From positions 3,925,501 to 3,989,500 of the forward strand of contig NZ_CP071632.1 in the NCBI RefSeq assembly GCF_017357385.1: a DNA stretch of 64,000 nucleotides, read 5' to 3'. The translations under genes were made by a program, and so were the position numbers. Of this stretch, positions 1 to 9,591 are shown one piece after another; the first letter of the stretch is position 1, and each line of letters opens with the position of its first letter. Source of the stretch: Rhizobium sp. NZLR1 (GTDB taxonomy: Bacteria > Pseudomonadota > Alphaproteobacteria > Rhizobiales > Rhizobiaceae). The notes beneath the pieces were generated by a model. That model saw only the letters and a list, made by a program, of their open reading frames with translations. It was not told the origin of the DNA and did not search any database.

Positions 1-614
1 TAGCGCGTCAACAGCTTGCGCCCGACCTCGATCACATTCGTCGCCATCAACGTCACGTCAACCCCGTAACTCTCCGCCAGTCGGCCCGGCACAATGGTAT
101 CGGCATAGAAAACCCGCTTATAGAAGGCGGCATGTGGGGGCCGGACGGACTGAAGAACGCGGTCCGCCCTGAAATACGCTGCCGCAACGATGGTCGGCCG
201 CAGCGTCAGATAGGGAACCCAGGGCAGATCGGCGGTGAGCTCGGGATCGGCCGCGAAACGCGCGGGGTCGATCAAGGTCAGCCCGGCGTCCAAAAGCTCA
301 TCCATCGCCTCGGGAAAGGCCTCTCCGGACCGACTGATACGGTGCTCGGGTGTCACATAATGAACCCGGATGGTGCTGACCAATTCCCCATAATAATACA
401 GGCCGAAGATATAGGCATGGCTGTCGAAATCGACATCATCCAATAGGCCTCCCGGGGCAAGCGACAGCGCGTCGTGGGCCTTGTAGGCCTTGTAGCGCAG
501 GCGTTCCACCTGCTCCATGTCTTCGCTGCTTTCGACGCGGCGATACTCGACATGATCCAAAACTTCCAAAATTTTCGCGCTGAAATCGCTACGCTTGAAC
601 AGTGTCTCTGACAT
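1..614 (-). CDS. FeeM-like N-acyltransferase (autoinducer-synthase fold), 3' end outside window
   Basis: The reading frame opens at the ATG (complement 614-612) and runs without a stop to the window edge, giving 204 codons and no C-terminus. The N-terminal half has the pattern of the N-acyl amino acid synthase FeeM / acyl-homoserine-lactone synthase fold: a helix ending VERLRYKAYKAHDA, then a DDVDFDSHAYIF strand and a strand GELVSTIRVHYV that resembles the GNAT central sheet. Proteins of this family usually transfer a fatty acyl chain from ACP to an amino compound. The substrate cannot be read from sequence. It lies downstream of the c-di-GMP phosphodiesterase on the same strand with a gap of about 140 nt, so co-transcription is possible but unproven. 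The family call is a moderate-confidence inference from motif pattern; a plain GNAT is the alternative. Confidence 0.55.
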   Translation of the reverse strand, partial: MSETLFKRSDFSAKILEVLDHVEYRRVESSEDMEQVERLRYKAYKAHDALSLAPGGLLDDVDFDSHAYIFGLYYYGELVSTIRVHYVTPEHRISRSGEAFPEAMDELLDAGLTLIDPARFAADPELTADLPWVPYLTLRPTIVAAAYFRADRVLQSVRPPHAAFYKRVFYADTIVPGRLAESYGVDVTLMATNVIEVGRKLLTR

Positions 615-757
615 TTTCTCGATCCGCTCGTTAACGGATCATTAATCATATGCCGGCGAGATTTAGGCAAGAAAATCCGATAATTCGGGCCGTTTATAAA
701 GTATTAAGGTTAACGGCGCGGAGGATTGTCAGCGGAAAAGCGGCCGTAGCAGAGCGC

Positions 758-3061
758 TCAGGCGACCTTGTTGCGCCGACGCTGAACGGGGCGGCGGCCG
801 ATGCCCTGCTGCAATAGCGGGATATTCTGGGAAGGCACCGGCTGAGAGAAAACATAGCCTTGCACCAGATCAGTGCTGCGGTGCTTGTTGAGCAGAGCGA
901 GCTGCTCTTCGGTCTCGACCCCCTCGATGACGATCTTCAGCCCCAGTTCGCGGGCGAGATGGACCGTACCGCGCAGGAGCTTGTGGCGGCGGTTATCCTC
1001 GACGATGTTGCGGACGAAGGAGCGGTCGATCTTGACGATATCAAGCGGCAGCGTGTCGAGATAGCTGAGGCTGGAGAAGCCAGTCCCGAAATCATCGATC
1101 GCGATGGTGATGCCGCGGGCCCTGAGCTCCGCCAGAATGGCGCGCACCGCCGCCGGCTCGTCGATCAGGCAGCTTTCGGTGACCTCGAGATGCAGCCGCG
1201 CCGAATCGAGGCCGGAATGGGCAAGCGCATCGGCGACGACCTGGAGAATGTCGGCATCCCTGAGGTCCCGCGCCGAAAGGTTGACCGAGACGGCAATATG
1301 GTCCGGCCAGTTCATGCATTCGCTGCATGCCTTGAACAGGACGAAGCGGGTGATGTCCGAGATGATGCCCATATCCTCGGCGAGCCGGATGAAGACATCG
1401 GGCGGGATCAAGCCCTTCTCCGGATGCACCCAGCGCGCCAACGCCTCGGCGCATTCGATCCGCGAACCATCGGCCCGGAACATCGGCTGGAAGACGAGAT
1501 GCAGCGCCTGCGCCGAAACCGCATCGCGCAGATCCGCCTTCAGCTTCTGCTGCTCGATATAGCGGCCATCCATCTCCCGCTCGAAGCCTGATATGCCGCC
1601 CTTGAAGCGCGACTTGCTTTCGAACAGGGCAAGATCCGCCTTGACGCTCCATTCGTCCATCGCGAACGCGGTACTTTCGAGGATCGCGTAGCCGGCGCTG
1701 AGCGAGACGAGGAAGGTCAGCTCATCGACCTCGTAATGACCCTGGATCGCGGCGTGCACGCGGCGGATCTCGACGTCGAGCAAGGCCGGGTCCTTCGCGT
1801 GCGGGAAGAACAGGATGAACTGGTCGCCCATCAGCCGGCCGAGAATGGCGTTGCCGGAGGCCTGCTTGACGCGTGCGGCGATAGCGCAGAGCAGATGATC
1901 GCCGGTGATATGGCCGCGCATGTCGTTGACATGTTTGAATTCGTCGATATCGAGAACCATGAAGCCGAGCGGCCCGGACTTCCTTTGATGTTTGGCGAGA
2001 TAGTCCTGCACCAGCTGCCCGAAATATTCCCGGTTCGGCAGGCCGGTCAGCGCATCGAAGCGGACCATGTGCATGATCTTCTGCTCCGCCTTCACGCGGC
2101 TCGAAACGTCCTCGAAAATCAGTACGGCGCCGCCGTCAGCCCTTCGGCTGGCAGAGAATTCCAGAGACAGGCCCTCGGGAAAATGAATGAGGGTGCGCGA
2201 CAGGTTGCCTTCGGCGACCTGGGTGAGCTGGCGCAGGATGAGCTCCGGCTGCGAGGCGTCCATGAAACTGTAGCGCGCGCCGTAACGCAGGACGGCGCCG
2301 AGGTCGCGGTCCTTCAGCCGCTCCGGCGCGCCTATCTTCAGAAGCTCGCAGGCCTTGCGATTGACGACCTGGATACGGTTTTCGGCATCGACCATGACCA
2401 GGCCATGCGGCATGTTGTTGAGCGCTGTATCGAAGCGGTCGGCGATGATGGTGATTTCCCGGCGCGCGATGACATTCTCATAAAGGAACTCGCGCACACC
2501 GTTCGCCATGGCTCGCGTCGTCAGCCAGAAGGGAATGAGGAAGATCGACAGCAGGCCGCGATATAAATCCATAGCCAGCAGGCTGCAGACGATCATCGGC
2601 AGGCAGCAGAAGAACGTCTGGAGATCGACTGCGAAGCGTGAGCCGTAGTTGCGGCCGACGACGGAAACCATGGTCGCCATGGTGACGGAAATGCAGGCAA
2701 GTTCGGCAAAGGAATCGTGCACGACGAAGATGGCGTAGCCGCTGGCAAAGCCAAGCAGGGCGGTGGTGCAAGCCCCACTGGCGACCAGAATCCGCTCCCA
2801 GCGCTCGATTCCGGCATGCGACAAGCTCTCCTTGTCGACACGATCGAACCGTCGGAAGATGGCCATGCGAACGCTGAAAACCAGAAGAAAGGCAACCGAC
2901 AGCGGAATATAGACGGAGGATTGCGTTTTGGCGGCCACGGCAAGGCACGTAGCAATATGCACGATCACGCCAACAAAAAGCGTCATGCGGTTCCCGGACA
3001 GGGAACTCACAAACGACAGATAGACATCTAAAGGGACCCTGTTCGGGTTATCTGGCTTCAT
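758..3061 (-). CDS. Membrane c-di-GMP phosphodiesterase (PAS-GGDEF-EAL, GGDEF degenerate)
   Basis: About 767 residues. The N-terminal ~190 residues hold several hydrophobic membrane helices. A PAS-like segment follows (ALNNMPHGLVMVD), then a GGDEF domain (FDALTGLPNREYF) whose active-site signature is MGDQF instead of GGDEF, and a C-terminal EAL domain. The EAL domain keeps its key elements: AEALARW, VTES, IDDFGTGFSSLSYL, DIVKIDRSF and IEGVET. The protein is therefore expected to hydrolyse c-di-GMP, with the GGDEF domain as a regulatory GTP-binding module (inference from family rules). I chose the ATG at 3061, nine bases after an AGGGA ribosome site. An in-frame start at 3154 would add 31 residues but lacks a good site. 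The gene is divergent from the TRAP permease genes. Confidence 0.88.
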   Translation of the reverse strand: MKPDNPNRVPLDVYLSFVSSLSGNRMTLFVGVIVHIATCLAVAAKTQSSVYIPLSVAFLLVFSVRMAIFRRFDRVDKESLSHAGIERWERILVASGACTTALLGFASGYAIFVVHDSFAELACISVTMATMVSVVGRNYGSRFAVDLQTFFCCLPMIVCSLLAMDLYRGLLSIFLIPFWLTTRAMANGVREFLYENVIARREITIIADRFDTALNNMPHGLVMVDAENRIQVVNRKACELLKIGAPERLKDRDLGAVLRYGARYSFMDASQPELILRQLTQVAEGNLSRTLIHFPEGLSLEFSASRRADGGAVLIFEDVSSRVKAEQKIMHMVRFDALTGLPNREYFGQLVQDYLAKHQRKSGPLGFMVLDIDEFKHVNDMRGHITGDHLLCAIAARVKQASGNAILGRLMGDQFILFFPHAKDPALLDVEIRRVHAAIQGHYEVDELTFLVSLSAGYAILESTAFAMDEWSVKADLALFESKSRFKGGISGFEREMDGRYIEQQKLKADLRDAVSAQALHLVFQPMFRADGSRIECAEALARWVHPEKGLIPPDVFIRLAEDMGIISDITRFVLFKACSECMNWPDHIAVSVNLSARDLRDADILQVVADALAHSGLDSARLHLEVTESCLIDEPAAVRAILAELRARGITIAIDDFGTGFSSLSYLDTLPLDIVKIDRSFVRNIVEDNRRHKLLRGTVHLARELGLKIVIEGVETEEQLALLNKHRSTDLVQGYVFSQPVPSQNIPLLQQGIGRRPVQRRRNKVA

Positions 3062-3388
3062 CCACACTTTCCCTGTGCGCGGGAATTCTAAGCCCAACCC
3101 TTTAAAAATTGATTTCAATGGAATCAAACATTTGGTCAAATTTTCTAAAACCACAGGATGAACAGCACAGCCTACGCGCGTTATTGCAGCCTTATGGCGA
3201 GATTATTGAAATATTCGTCCACGCCTGGGTTGTTGAAATATTCGGCGGTCATATCGGCCAACCGGCGCATCTAAGACTATACTCCAACGCCAGGCATTTA
3301 TCCTTCCAATTTCAAAGGCCGTGGTCTACATCGATTGCAAGAGGGAAAACTGCTGGAAAACCGGCAGGACAAGAACAAGGGGAGGCGA
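3062..3388. promoter_or_regulatory. Divergent intergenic region, phosphodiesterase / TRAP operon
   Basis: This 327-nt gap is less GC-rich than its flanks and must hold promoters for both neighbours. Two features stand out: an inverted repeat TTGATT-N7-AATCAA at 3109-3127, and a perfect 12-nt direct repeat TTGAAATATTCG at 3206-3217 and 3233-3244. Their function is unknown. The TRAP ribosome site AGGGGAGG ends just before 3389. I see no gene or terminator here. Confidence 0.4.
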
Positions 3389-3928
3389 ATGTCGGTATTC
3401 CTGGCCGCCAGTCGGCTGATCGACCGGGTCAGCCGCGTCATGGGCAAAATTTCCGAATATATGGTGCTGCTCTGCTGTCTGATCAGCGCCGGAAACGCCA
3501 TCGTCCGTTATGCCTTCAACTACAGTTCGAACGGCTGGCTTGAGATTCAATGGTATCTCTTCGCCTTCGTCGTCATGCTCGGCGCCTCGCATGCGCTGCG
3601 CAACAACGAGCATGTCCGCGTCGATCTGATCTATGGTTCGGTTTCCGACAAGGCGAAGATCTGGATCGACATCGTCGGCCTGATCCTCTTCCTCATCCCC
3701 GTCTGCGTCTTCCTCACCTGGGTCTGCTGGCCCTTCTTTGCGCTTTCTTACCAACAGGGAGAAATCTCGGGCAATGCCGGCGGGCTGATCCGCTGGCCCG
3801 TCAAGCTGGTGCTCGTCGCCGGTTTCGCGCTGCTTTCCCTTCAGGGCGTTTCCGAACTGATCAAGCGGATCGCAGCCATTACCGGCCATATCAGCATCGA
3901 CATGACCTACGAAAAGCCGCTGCAGTAA
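3389..3928 (+). CDS. TRAP transporter small permease (DctQ family)
   Basis: About 179 residues with four predicted membrane helices, including VVMLGASHALRNNEHVRVDL, the conserved DctQ segment between helices 2 and 3. DctQ proteins pair with the 12-helix DctM subunit to drive sodium-coupled uptake of organic acids delivered by a periplasmic binding protein. The start at 3389 follows AGGGGAGG; an upstream in-frame start at 3335 lacks such a site. The DctM gene follows after 21 nt. The binding protein gene lies just beyond, convergent on the opposite strand, and is of the TakP type, so the likely substrates are 2-keto acids. Confidence 0.9.
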   Translation: MSVFLAASRLIDRVSRVMGKISEYMVLLCCLISAGNAIVRYAFNYSSNGWLEIQWYLFAFVVMLGASHALRNNEHVRVDLIYGSVSDKAKIWIDIVGLILFLIPVCVFLTWVCWPFFALSYQQGEISGNAGGLIRWPVKLVLVAGFALLSLQGVSELIKRIAAITGHISIDMTYEKPLQ

Positions 3929-3949
3929 CGCGGGCTGGGAGAAACACAT

Positions 3950-5437
3950 TTGTTTGATTTCGGTATCATCCCGCCGGCGATGTTCCTGGGCATGGTCATC
4001 TTCATGCTCTACGGCTTCCCGGTCGCTTTTTCGCTTGCCGCCGTCGGCCTGTTGTTCGGCATCATCGGCATCGTCACCGGCCATTTTGGCGAAGTCTTTC
4101 TGCAGGCGCTGCCGCTGCGCTTCTTCGGCATCATTTCCAACGACCTCCTGCTCGCCATCCCCTTCTTCACTTTCATGGGTGCGGTGCTGGAGCGCTGCGG
4201 GCTGGCCGAAGACCTGCTCGAAGGCACTGGCAAACTCTTCGGTGGCATACCCGGCGGCCTCGCCTATGCCGTCATCCTCGTTGGCGCGGTGCTCGGCGCA
4301 ATCACCGGCACGGTGGCCGCCTCCGTCATCACCATGGGGGTGATCTCGCTGCCGATCATGCTGCGCTACGGCTACAACCCACGCCTTGCCACCGGCGTCA
4401 TCGCCGCCTCGGGCACGATCACCCAGGTCATCCCGCCCTCGCTCGTGCTCGTCGTTCTTGCCGATCAGCTCGGCAGGTCGGTCGGCGATATGTATCTGGG
4501 CGCGATCGGCCCTTCGATCCTGCAGGTGACGATCTTCGTGCTCTTCATCCTGGTGATGTCGATCATCCGGCCGAAATCGATGCCGCCGCTGCCGAAAGAG
4601 GTGCGCGGCGATTTCAACTGGGCACTGCTCATCAAGGTGCTGATGGGCATGGTGCCCTCGATCGTGCTGATCTTCCTGGTGCTCGGCACGATCTTCATGG
4701 GCCTTGCGACACCGACGGAAGCAGGCGCGCTTGGCGTCGTCGGCGCCATGGCGCTCGCCGCCTTGCATCGCCGCCTCACCTGGCCGCTGATCCGCGAGGC
4801 GATGGCATCGACCACGCACATCACATCCATGGTGGTGATGATCCTGATCGGCTCCACCTGTTTCAGCCTGGTGTTTCAGGGCATGGACGGCTCGCGCTGG
4901 ATCGAGCATATGCTGTCGGGCATTCCCGGCGGCCCGGTCGGTTTTCTGATCTTCGTCAACATCTTCATCTTCGTGCTCGCCTTCTTCCTCGATTTCTTCG
5001 AGATCGCCTTCATCGTCATCCCGATGCTCGCCCCCGTCGCCTCCAGTCTCGGCATCGATCTGATCTGGTTCGGCGTGCTGATCTGCGTCAACATGCAGAC
5101 GAGCTTCATGCATCCGCCGTTCGGCTTCGCGCTCTTCTACCTGCGCTCGATCGCCGGCAAGGACGTCAAGACCTCCGATATCTATATCGGCGCCCTTCCC
5201 TGGGTCGGCATGCAGCTGATCCTGGTGGCGATCGTGATCTTCTGGCCGCAATCGGTAACCTATTGGCTGGATCACGGTCCGAAGGTCGACCCGAACTCGA
5301 TCAAGATCGAAGTCCCGGGCTTCGGCGGCCAGCTCGGCCTGCCGCCGCTGGGCGGCGGCAATGGCTCGCCGCAGATCCCCGGCCTGACCCTGCCGCCACT
5401 CGGCCTGCCGCAAGCACCGCCTCTACCCGCCAAATAA
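3950..5437 (+). CDS. TRAP transporter large permease (DctM family)
   Basis: About 495 residues with a dozen or more hydrophobic helices, and DctM landmarks such as PFFTFMGAVLERCGLAEDL and IPPSLVLVVLADQLG. This is the translocation subunit of the tripartite transporter. The start is a TTG preceded by GGGAG at 3936-3940; no better-placed ATG exists before conserved sequence begins. The last ~45 residues form an unusual Gly/Pro/Leu-rich tail (GFGGQLGLPPLGGG through LPQAPPLPAK) beyond the usual end of DctM proteins, probably disordered. The gene ends about 25 nt before a strong bidirectional terminator. Confidence 0.92.
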   Translation: MFDFGIIPPAMFLGMVIFMLYGFPVAFSLAAVGLLFGIIGIVTGHFGEVFLQALPLRFFGIISNDLLLAIPFFTFMGAVLERCGLAEDLLEGTGKLFGGIPGGLAYAVILVGAVLGAITGTVAASVITMGVISLPIMLRYGYNPRLATGVIAASGTITQVIPPSLVLVVLADQLGRSVGDMYLGAIGPSILQVTIFVLFILVMSIIRPKSMPPLPKEVRGDFNWALLIKVLMGMVPSIVLIFLVLGTIFMGLATPTEAGALGVVGAMALAALHRRLTWPLIREAMASTTHITSMVVMILIGSTCFSLVFQGMDGSRWIEHMLSGIPGGPVGFLIFVNIFIFVLAFFLDFFEIAFIVIPMLAPVASSLGIDLIWFGVLICVNMQTSFMHPPFGFALFYLRSIAGKDVKTSDIYIGALPWVGMQLILVAIVIFWPQSVTYWLDHGPKVDPNSIKIEVPGFGGQLGLPPLGGGNGSPQIPGLTLPPLGLPQAPPLPAK

Positions 5438-5461
5438 CCCCACCAAGTAACAGAGCCAAAA

Positions 5462-5495
5462 CAAAACCCCGGACCAAGCGTGATCCGGGGTTTTG
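5462..5495. terminator. Bidirectional rho-independent terminator
   Basis: A 12-bp perfect stem (CAAAACCCCGGA paired with TCCGGGGTTTTG) with a 10-nt loop, flanked by A and T runs. It lies between the convergent DctM and TakP genes and can serve both strands. Confidence 0.85.
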
Positions 5496-5528
5496 GTATG
5501 CGTTCGTGTAATGCGCCGATGGAAGCTC

Positions 5529-6674
<1,146 letters not shown>

Positions 6675-6925
6675 TCACCCCTATCCGCAGCGAGGGGAAG
6701 CTAAGCATGGCGAGAGCCGCGATTCAAGCGTTAGTCTGTTAGCCTTTGGCATCAAGACGGCAATAGGACAACGGGCACGCATCCATCAAAATCAGCGGCT
6801 TAGCAGCGAACCCGGAGCCGCGGCAGCGCTTCCGCCGCATTTTGGTCACCTGACACAGCCAAGCGTTGACTTGACCGCCGTTCTGGCGGCAAAACGATGT
6901 GCAGAAAGATTTTATCGGGGCTGAT

Positions 6926-7708
6926 ATGACGAAACCAATCGTTGCTATTCCTGCAGATATCCGCAGCTTCGACGGCGCGACCTGGCACGCCGTACAACAT
7001 CAGTACCTCAGTGCCGCATTGACTGCGGCCGGCGTTATGGCCTTCATCATCCCCGCCTTCGAGGAGGGCTACGATACCGACGCGATCCTCGACCGTGTCG
7101 ATGGCCTCTTGGTTTCCGGCTCGGCCAGCAACGTGCATCCTTCGCTCTACGGTGCCGATGCCAGCGATAGGGACGGTCCCTTCGACCTCGCCCGCGACGC
7201 CACCAGCCTGCCGCTCATCCGCCGCGCCATCGACCGCGCCATTCCGCTGCTCGCCATCTGCCGTGGCATCCAGGAGCTTAATGTCGCGCTCGGCGGCTCG
7301 CTGGCAAGCGAGATCCAGGAGCAGCCGGGCATCTCAGACCACCGCCGGCCGGAAGGCGTCGACCGCGACGGCATGTACGCCATTCGCCAGAGCGTCTACG
7401 TCAAGGAAGGCTCCTGCATCGCAGGCATTCTCGGCCCGGGCGAGGTCCGCGTGAATTCGTTGCACCGACAGGCAATCGCCAGAACCGCACCGCGGCTGCA
7501 GGTGGAGGCAAGCGCCGAGGACGGCACGGTGGAGGCCGTTTCCGTCATCGACGCCAAGGCCTTTGCCGTTGGCGTGCAATGGCATCCGGAATACTGGGCC
7601 GAAACCGACAGGCCTTCGAACAAGCTGTTTGCCGCTTTCGGCGACGCCGTCCGCGCCTACGCCGCCGCCGCCAAGCTCCCGCTCATCCCCGCGAAGGCGA
7701 CCGCCTGA
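6926..7708 (+). CDS. Class I glutamine amidotransferase-like (gamma-glutamyl-GABA hydrolase family)
   Basis: About 260 residues of the peptidase C26 / PuuD family. The nucleophile elbow is AICRGIQELNVALGG with the catalytic Cys, and the His-Glu part of the triad is in GVQWHPEYW. Members cleave gamma-glutamyl bonds, for example gamma-glutamyl-GABA in putrescine breakdown; the actual substrate here is unknown. The start at 6926 is where family similarity begins (MTKPIVAIPADI); the ribosome site is weak (GGGG eight bases upstream). It is divergent from takP and convergent with the Ter operon. A polyamine role fits other genes in the window but they are not adjacent. Confidence 0.8.
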   Translation: MTKPIVAIPADIRSFDGATWHAVQHQYLSAALTAAGVMAFIIPAFEEGYDTDAILDRVDGLLVSGSASNVHPSLYGADASDRDGPFDLARDATSLPLIRRAIDRAIPLLAICRGIQELNVALGGSLASEIQEQPGISDHRRPEGVDRDGMYAIRQSVYVKEGSCIAGILGPGEVRVNSLHRQAIARTAPRLQVEASAEDGTVEAVSVIDAKAFAVGVQWHPEYWAETDRPSNKLFAAFGDAVRAYAAAAKLPLIPAKATA

Positions 7709-7758
7709 CGGTGCGGCGCCGGCGCGCTATCAGCCCGCCGAGCGTTGAGCAGCAACCA

Positions 7759-8538
7759 TCAATGGTGATCGTCGTCCTCGTCGTCATGCTCGTGCTTGAG
7801 CCAGGTGCAGAGCTCCGCCGGTAGCAGTTTCTCATAGGCGTCGTCGCTGCCGACGAACTCCCCAAGATCCTTGACGCTGACGAAGCCGACATTCGGAAAT
7901 TGCTCGGCCGCGCTGCGCAAGAAGTCGAAACGCTCGTCACCGACACCGACCATGACATAGTAGATCTGCGATTCGGCATGCTCGGCCTTCTGCAGCAGGG
8001 CCCAGGCTGCATCTCTGTCGGCATTCTCGCCATCGGTGAGGAAGTAATTGATCGCCGGAATGCCCGACCGTGTCTCCTCGCCGAATGTATCGCGGCTCAT
8101 GCCGAAGATCATGCCGAGCAAGCCGCCAGCCGCCTCCTCTTCCATCAAACCGTACGTCATCAGGTTCGAGCGGATGACCGGTCCGTAATCCGTGCCACCC
8201 CAAAGTACGGCTTTCAGCGCATCGTTGCCGATGATTTCACGCTCGACGTAACCCTCGTAATTTTTGGCGGTGGCCGGTGCGATCGATGCCATCCTCTCCT
8301 GATTGGAAAACACCCAAGTATCGATACGCCCGTCGTCATCGAAATAAAGAGCGACGGGAAGAATACGCTCGAGCGCCGCCTGGACCACACCAGATTTGAA
8401 AAGGTCGGTCATCGAGCCCGAGACATCGATGTTGATGCCGACCTGGGCGGGAATGCGCTCGTGAATGCCTTGTTTCTGAAGGACGAAGCCGACGCGTCGA
8501 ACTTCTTCCTCGGGCTTGTGCAGTTTGAATGTCGTCAT
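7759..8538 (-). CDS. vWA-domain protein of the Ter operon (TerF-like)
   Basis: About 259 residues forming a von Willebrand factor A domain. The metal-ion-dependent adhesion site is clear: DVSGSM near residue 38, a Thr in WGGTDYGP, and a downstream DGEN. The protein starts MTTFKLHK, echoing the MATFKLNK start of the TerD protein upstream. The C-terminus is an acidic/His tail (KHEHDDEDDDHH) that could bind metal. This is the last gene of telA-terD-helical-vWA; its start lies 2 nt after the previous stop, so translation is probably coupled. I chose the ATG at 8538, with GGAGG at good spacing, over the ATG two codons upstream. vWA proteins of this type are linked to TerD in tellurite/stress operons; the mechanism is unknown. 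Confidence 0.82.
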   Translation of the reverse strand: MTTFKLHKPEEEVRRVGFVLQKQGIHERIPAQVGINIDVSGSMTDLFKSGVVQAALERILPVALYFDDDGRIDTWVFSNQERMASIAPATAKNYEGYVEREIIGNDALKAVLWGGTDYGPVIRSNLMTYGLMEEEAAGGLLGMIFGMSRDTFGEETRSGIPAINYFLTDGENADRDAAWALLQKAEHAESQIYYVMVGVGDERFDFLRSAAEQFPNVGFVSVKDLGEFVGSDDAYEKLLPAELCTWLKHEHDDEDDDHH

Positions 8539-8540
8539 TA

Positions 8541-9575
8541 TCATCCCTCCGATCTGAGTTTTCCAAGAATGCGCGCATGAATGTCGCGAAGCAGTGATCT
8601 GATGCCAGCCTGCGCTGGCGGTTGCGCGCTTCGGGCCGCCGTCAGCGCCGCGGAATAGGCTGCATGCCAGGCAGGCAGGTCCTCGTGCAACAGGCCATCG
8701 CCAGCGTGTCCGAGCGCGTCCACGTGCCGCGCGAGCCCGGCAACGGTATGCGTGCTCATCTCGATCGTGGCCTTCGTCGCCGACAGGCTGGCAATCCTCG
8801 TCTCGATCGCGTCGGCTTGCGAGGTGTAATGCGCCTGCCGTTCGCGATCGGAAAACTGAACTCCGCCGATATGATCGACCAGGAAGCGCGCCGCCAGGAT
8901 GTGTGCGGCGAGATCACGGCCGAGCGCCGCATAGGCCTTGCCGATGGCGCGAAGCCGTTTTGCGACCGCAACGATTTCGGGCGCAAGCGCATCGAGCTCC
9001 TTCGCCAGGGCCTGCACGTCGGGATAAAGCTGCAGAAAGAGGCTGTCGGGATCGCGCGGAGCCGCCAGCGCCTTGATTGCCTTCAAGACGCCGCCGCGAA
9101 CGGCAAACACACGGTCTGGATCCAGATCGCCGAGACGCTGGAGCAGTTCGGCGCCAAGACGCCTTCCCATCGCCAAGGCTTCGCTGTCGGCAAGCGCGAG
9201 TTCGCTTTCGGCAAGCCTGCCATGCTCTGTCTGAAGGCGGGCGCCGAAGCGCACGACGTCGTCGAAATAATGATCGTCGAGATTGGTGCCGTCGACGATG
9301 CGCAACGCTGCCGTCGCGACCGATGCGGCAGCGCCGGGATCGATCTTCAGGAACGCCTCCACGCTGCAGGGAATGCGCCGGCGAATTTCCCCGGCGCCGA
9401 GAACACGCGGCTTGTCGCCCTTGAGCATCGGCGGTTGCGGCGAACCGAATAGGACTTTCGGCTGGGTGGATTGTCCGGGAGGTTGGGCAACGTCAGGCGA
9501 GGCGCTTTTTGGAAAAAGCACCTTGGGCAACCGGCCCGGCTCCTTTCCCGGCGGTCCATCTGCCTTGCCGCTCAT
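8541..9575 (-). CDS. Uncharacterised helical protein of the Ter operon
   Basis: About 344 residues that I do not recognise. The first ~90 are Pro/Gly-rich and low complexity, with a repeated PKVLF element (PKVLFPKSASPD, QPKVLFGSPQPP) and a PRVLG variant. From about residue 95 it becomes alpha-helical and rich in Ala, Leu, Asp and Arg, with coiled-coil-like stretches (RLAESELALADSEALAMGRR; FSDRERQAHYTSQADAIETR). There is no signal peptide or membrane helix. It lies 16 nt downstream of terD and 2 nt upstream of the vWA gene, so it is part of the same transcript. The start at 9575 follows a GGGGG site; the frame stays open for 26 codons upstream but would overlap terD. A scaffold or adaptor for TerD/TelA is a guess from context only. 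Confidence 0.65.
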   Translation of the reverse strand: MSGKADGPPGKEPGRLPKVLFPKSASPDVAQPPGQSTQPKVLFGSPQPPMLKGDKPRVLGAGEIRRRIPCSVEAFLKIDPGAAASVATAALRIVDGTNLDDHYFDDVVRFGARLQTEHGRLAESELALADSEALAMGRRLGAELLQRLGDLDPDRVFAVRGGVLKAIKALAAPRDPDSLFLQLYPDVQALAKELDALAPEIVAVAKRLRAIGKAYAALGRDLAAHILAARFLVDHIGGVQFSDRERQAHYTSQADAIETRIASLSATKATIEMSTHTVAGLARHVDALGHAGDGLLHEDLPAWHAAYSAALTAARSAQPPAQAGIRSLLRDIHARILGKLRSEG

Positions 9576-9591
9576 CAAACGAGGCCCCCGT

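Noticed and set aside
3326..5413. 695-codon minus-strand frame over the TRAP permeases
   Set aside because: Antisense shadow, Asp/His/Gln/Arg-rich without domains; the plus-strand DctQ and DctM genes explain the region.
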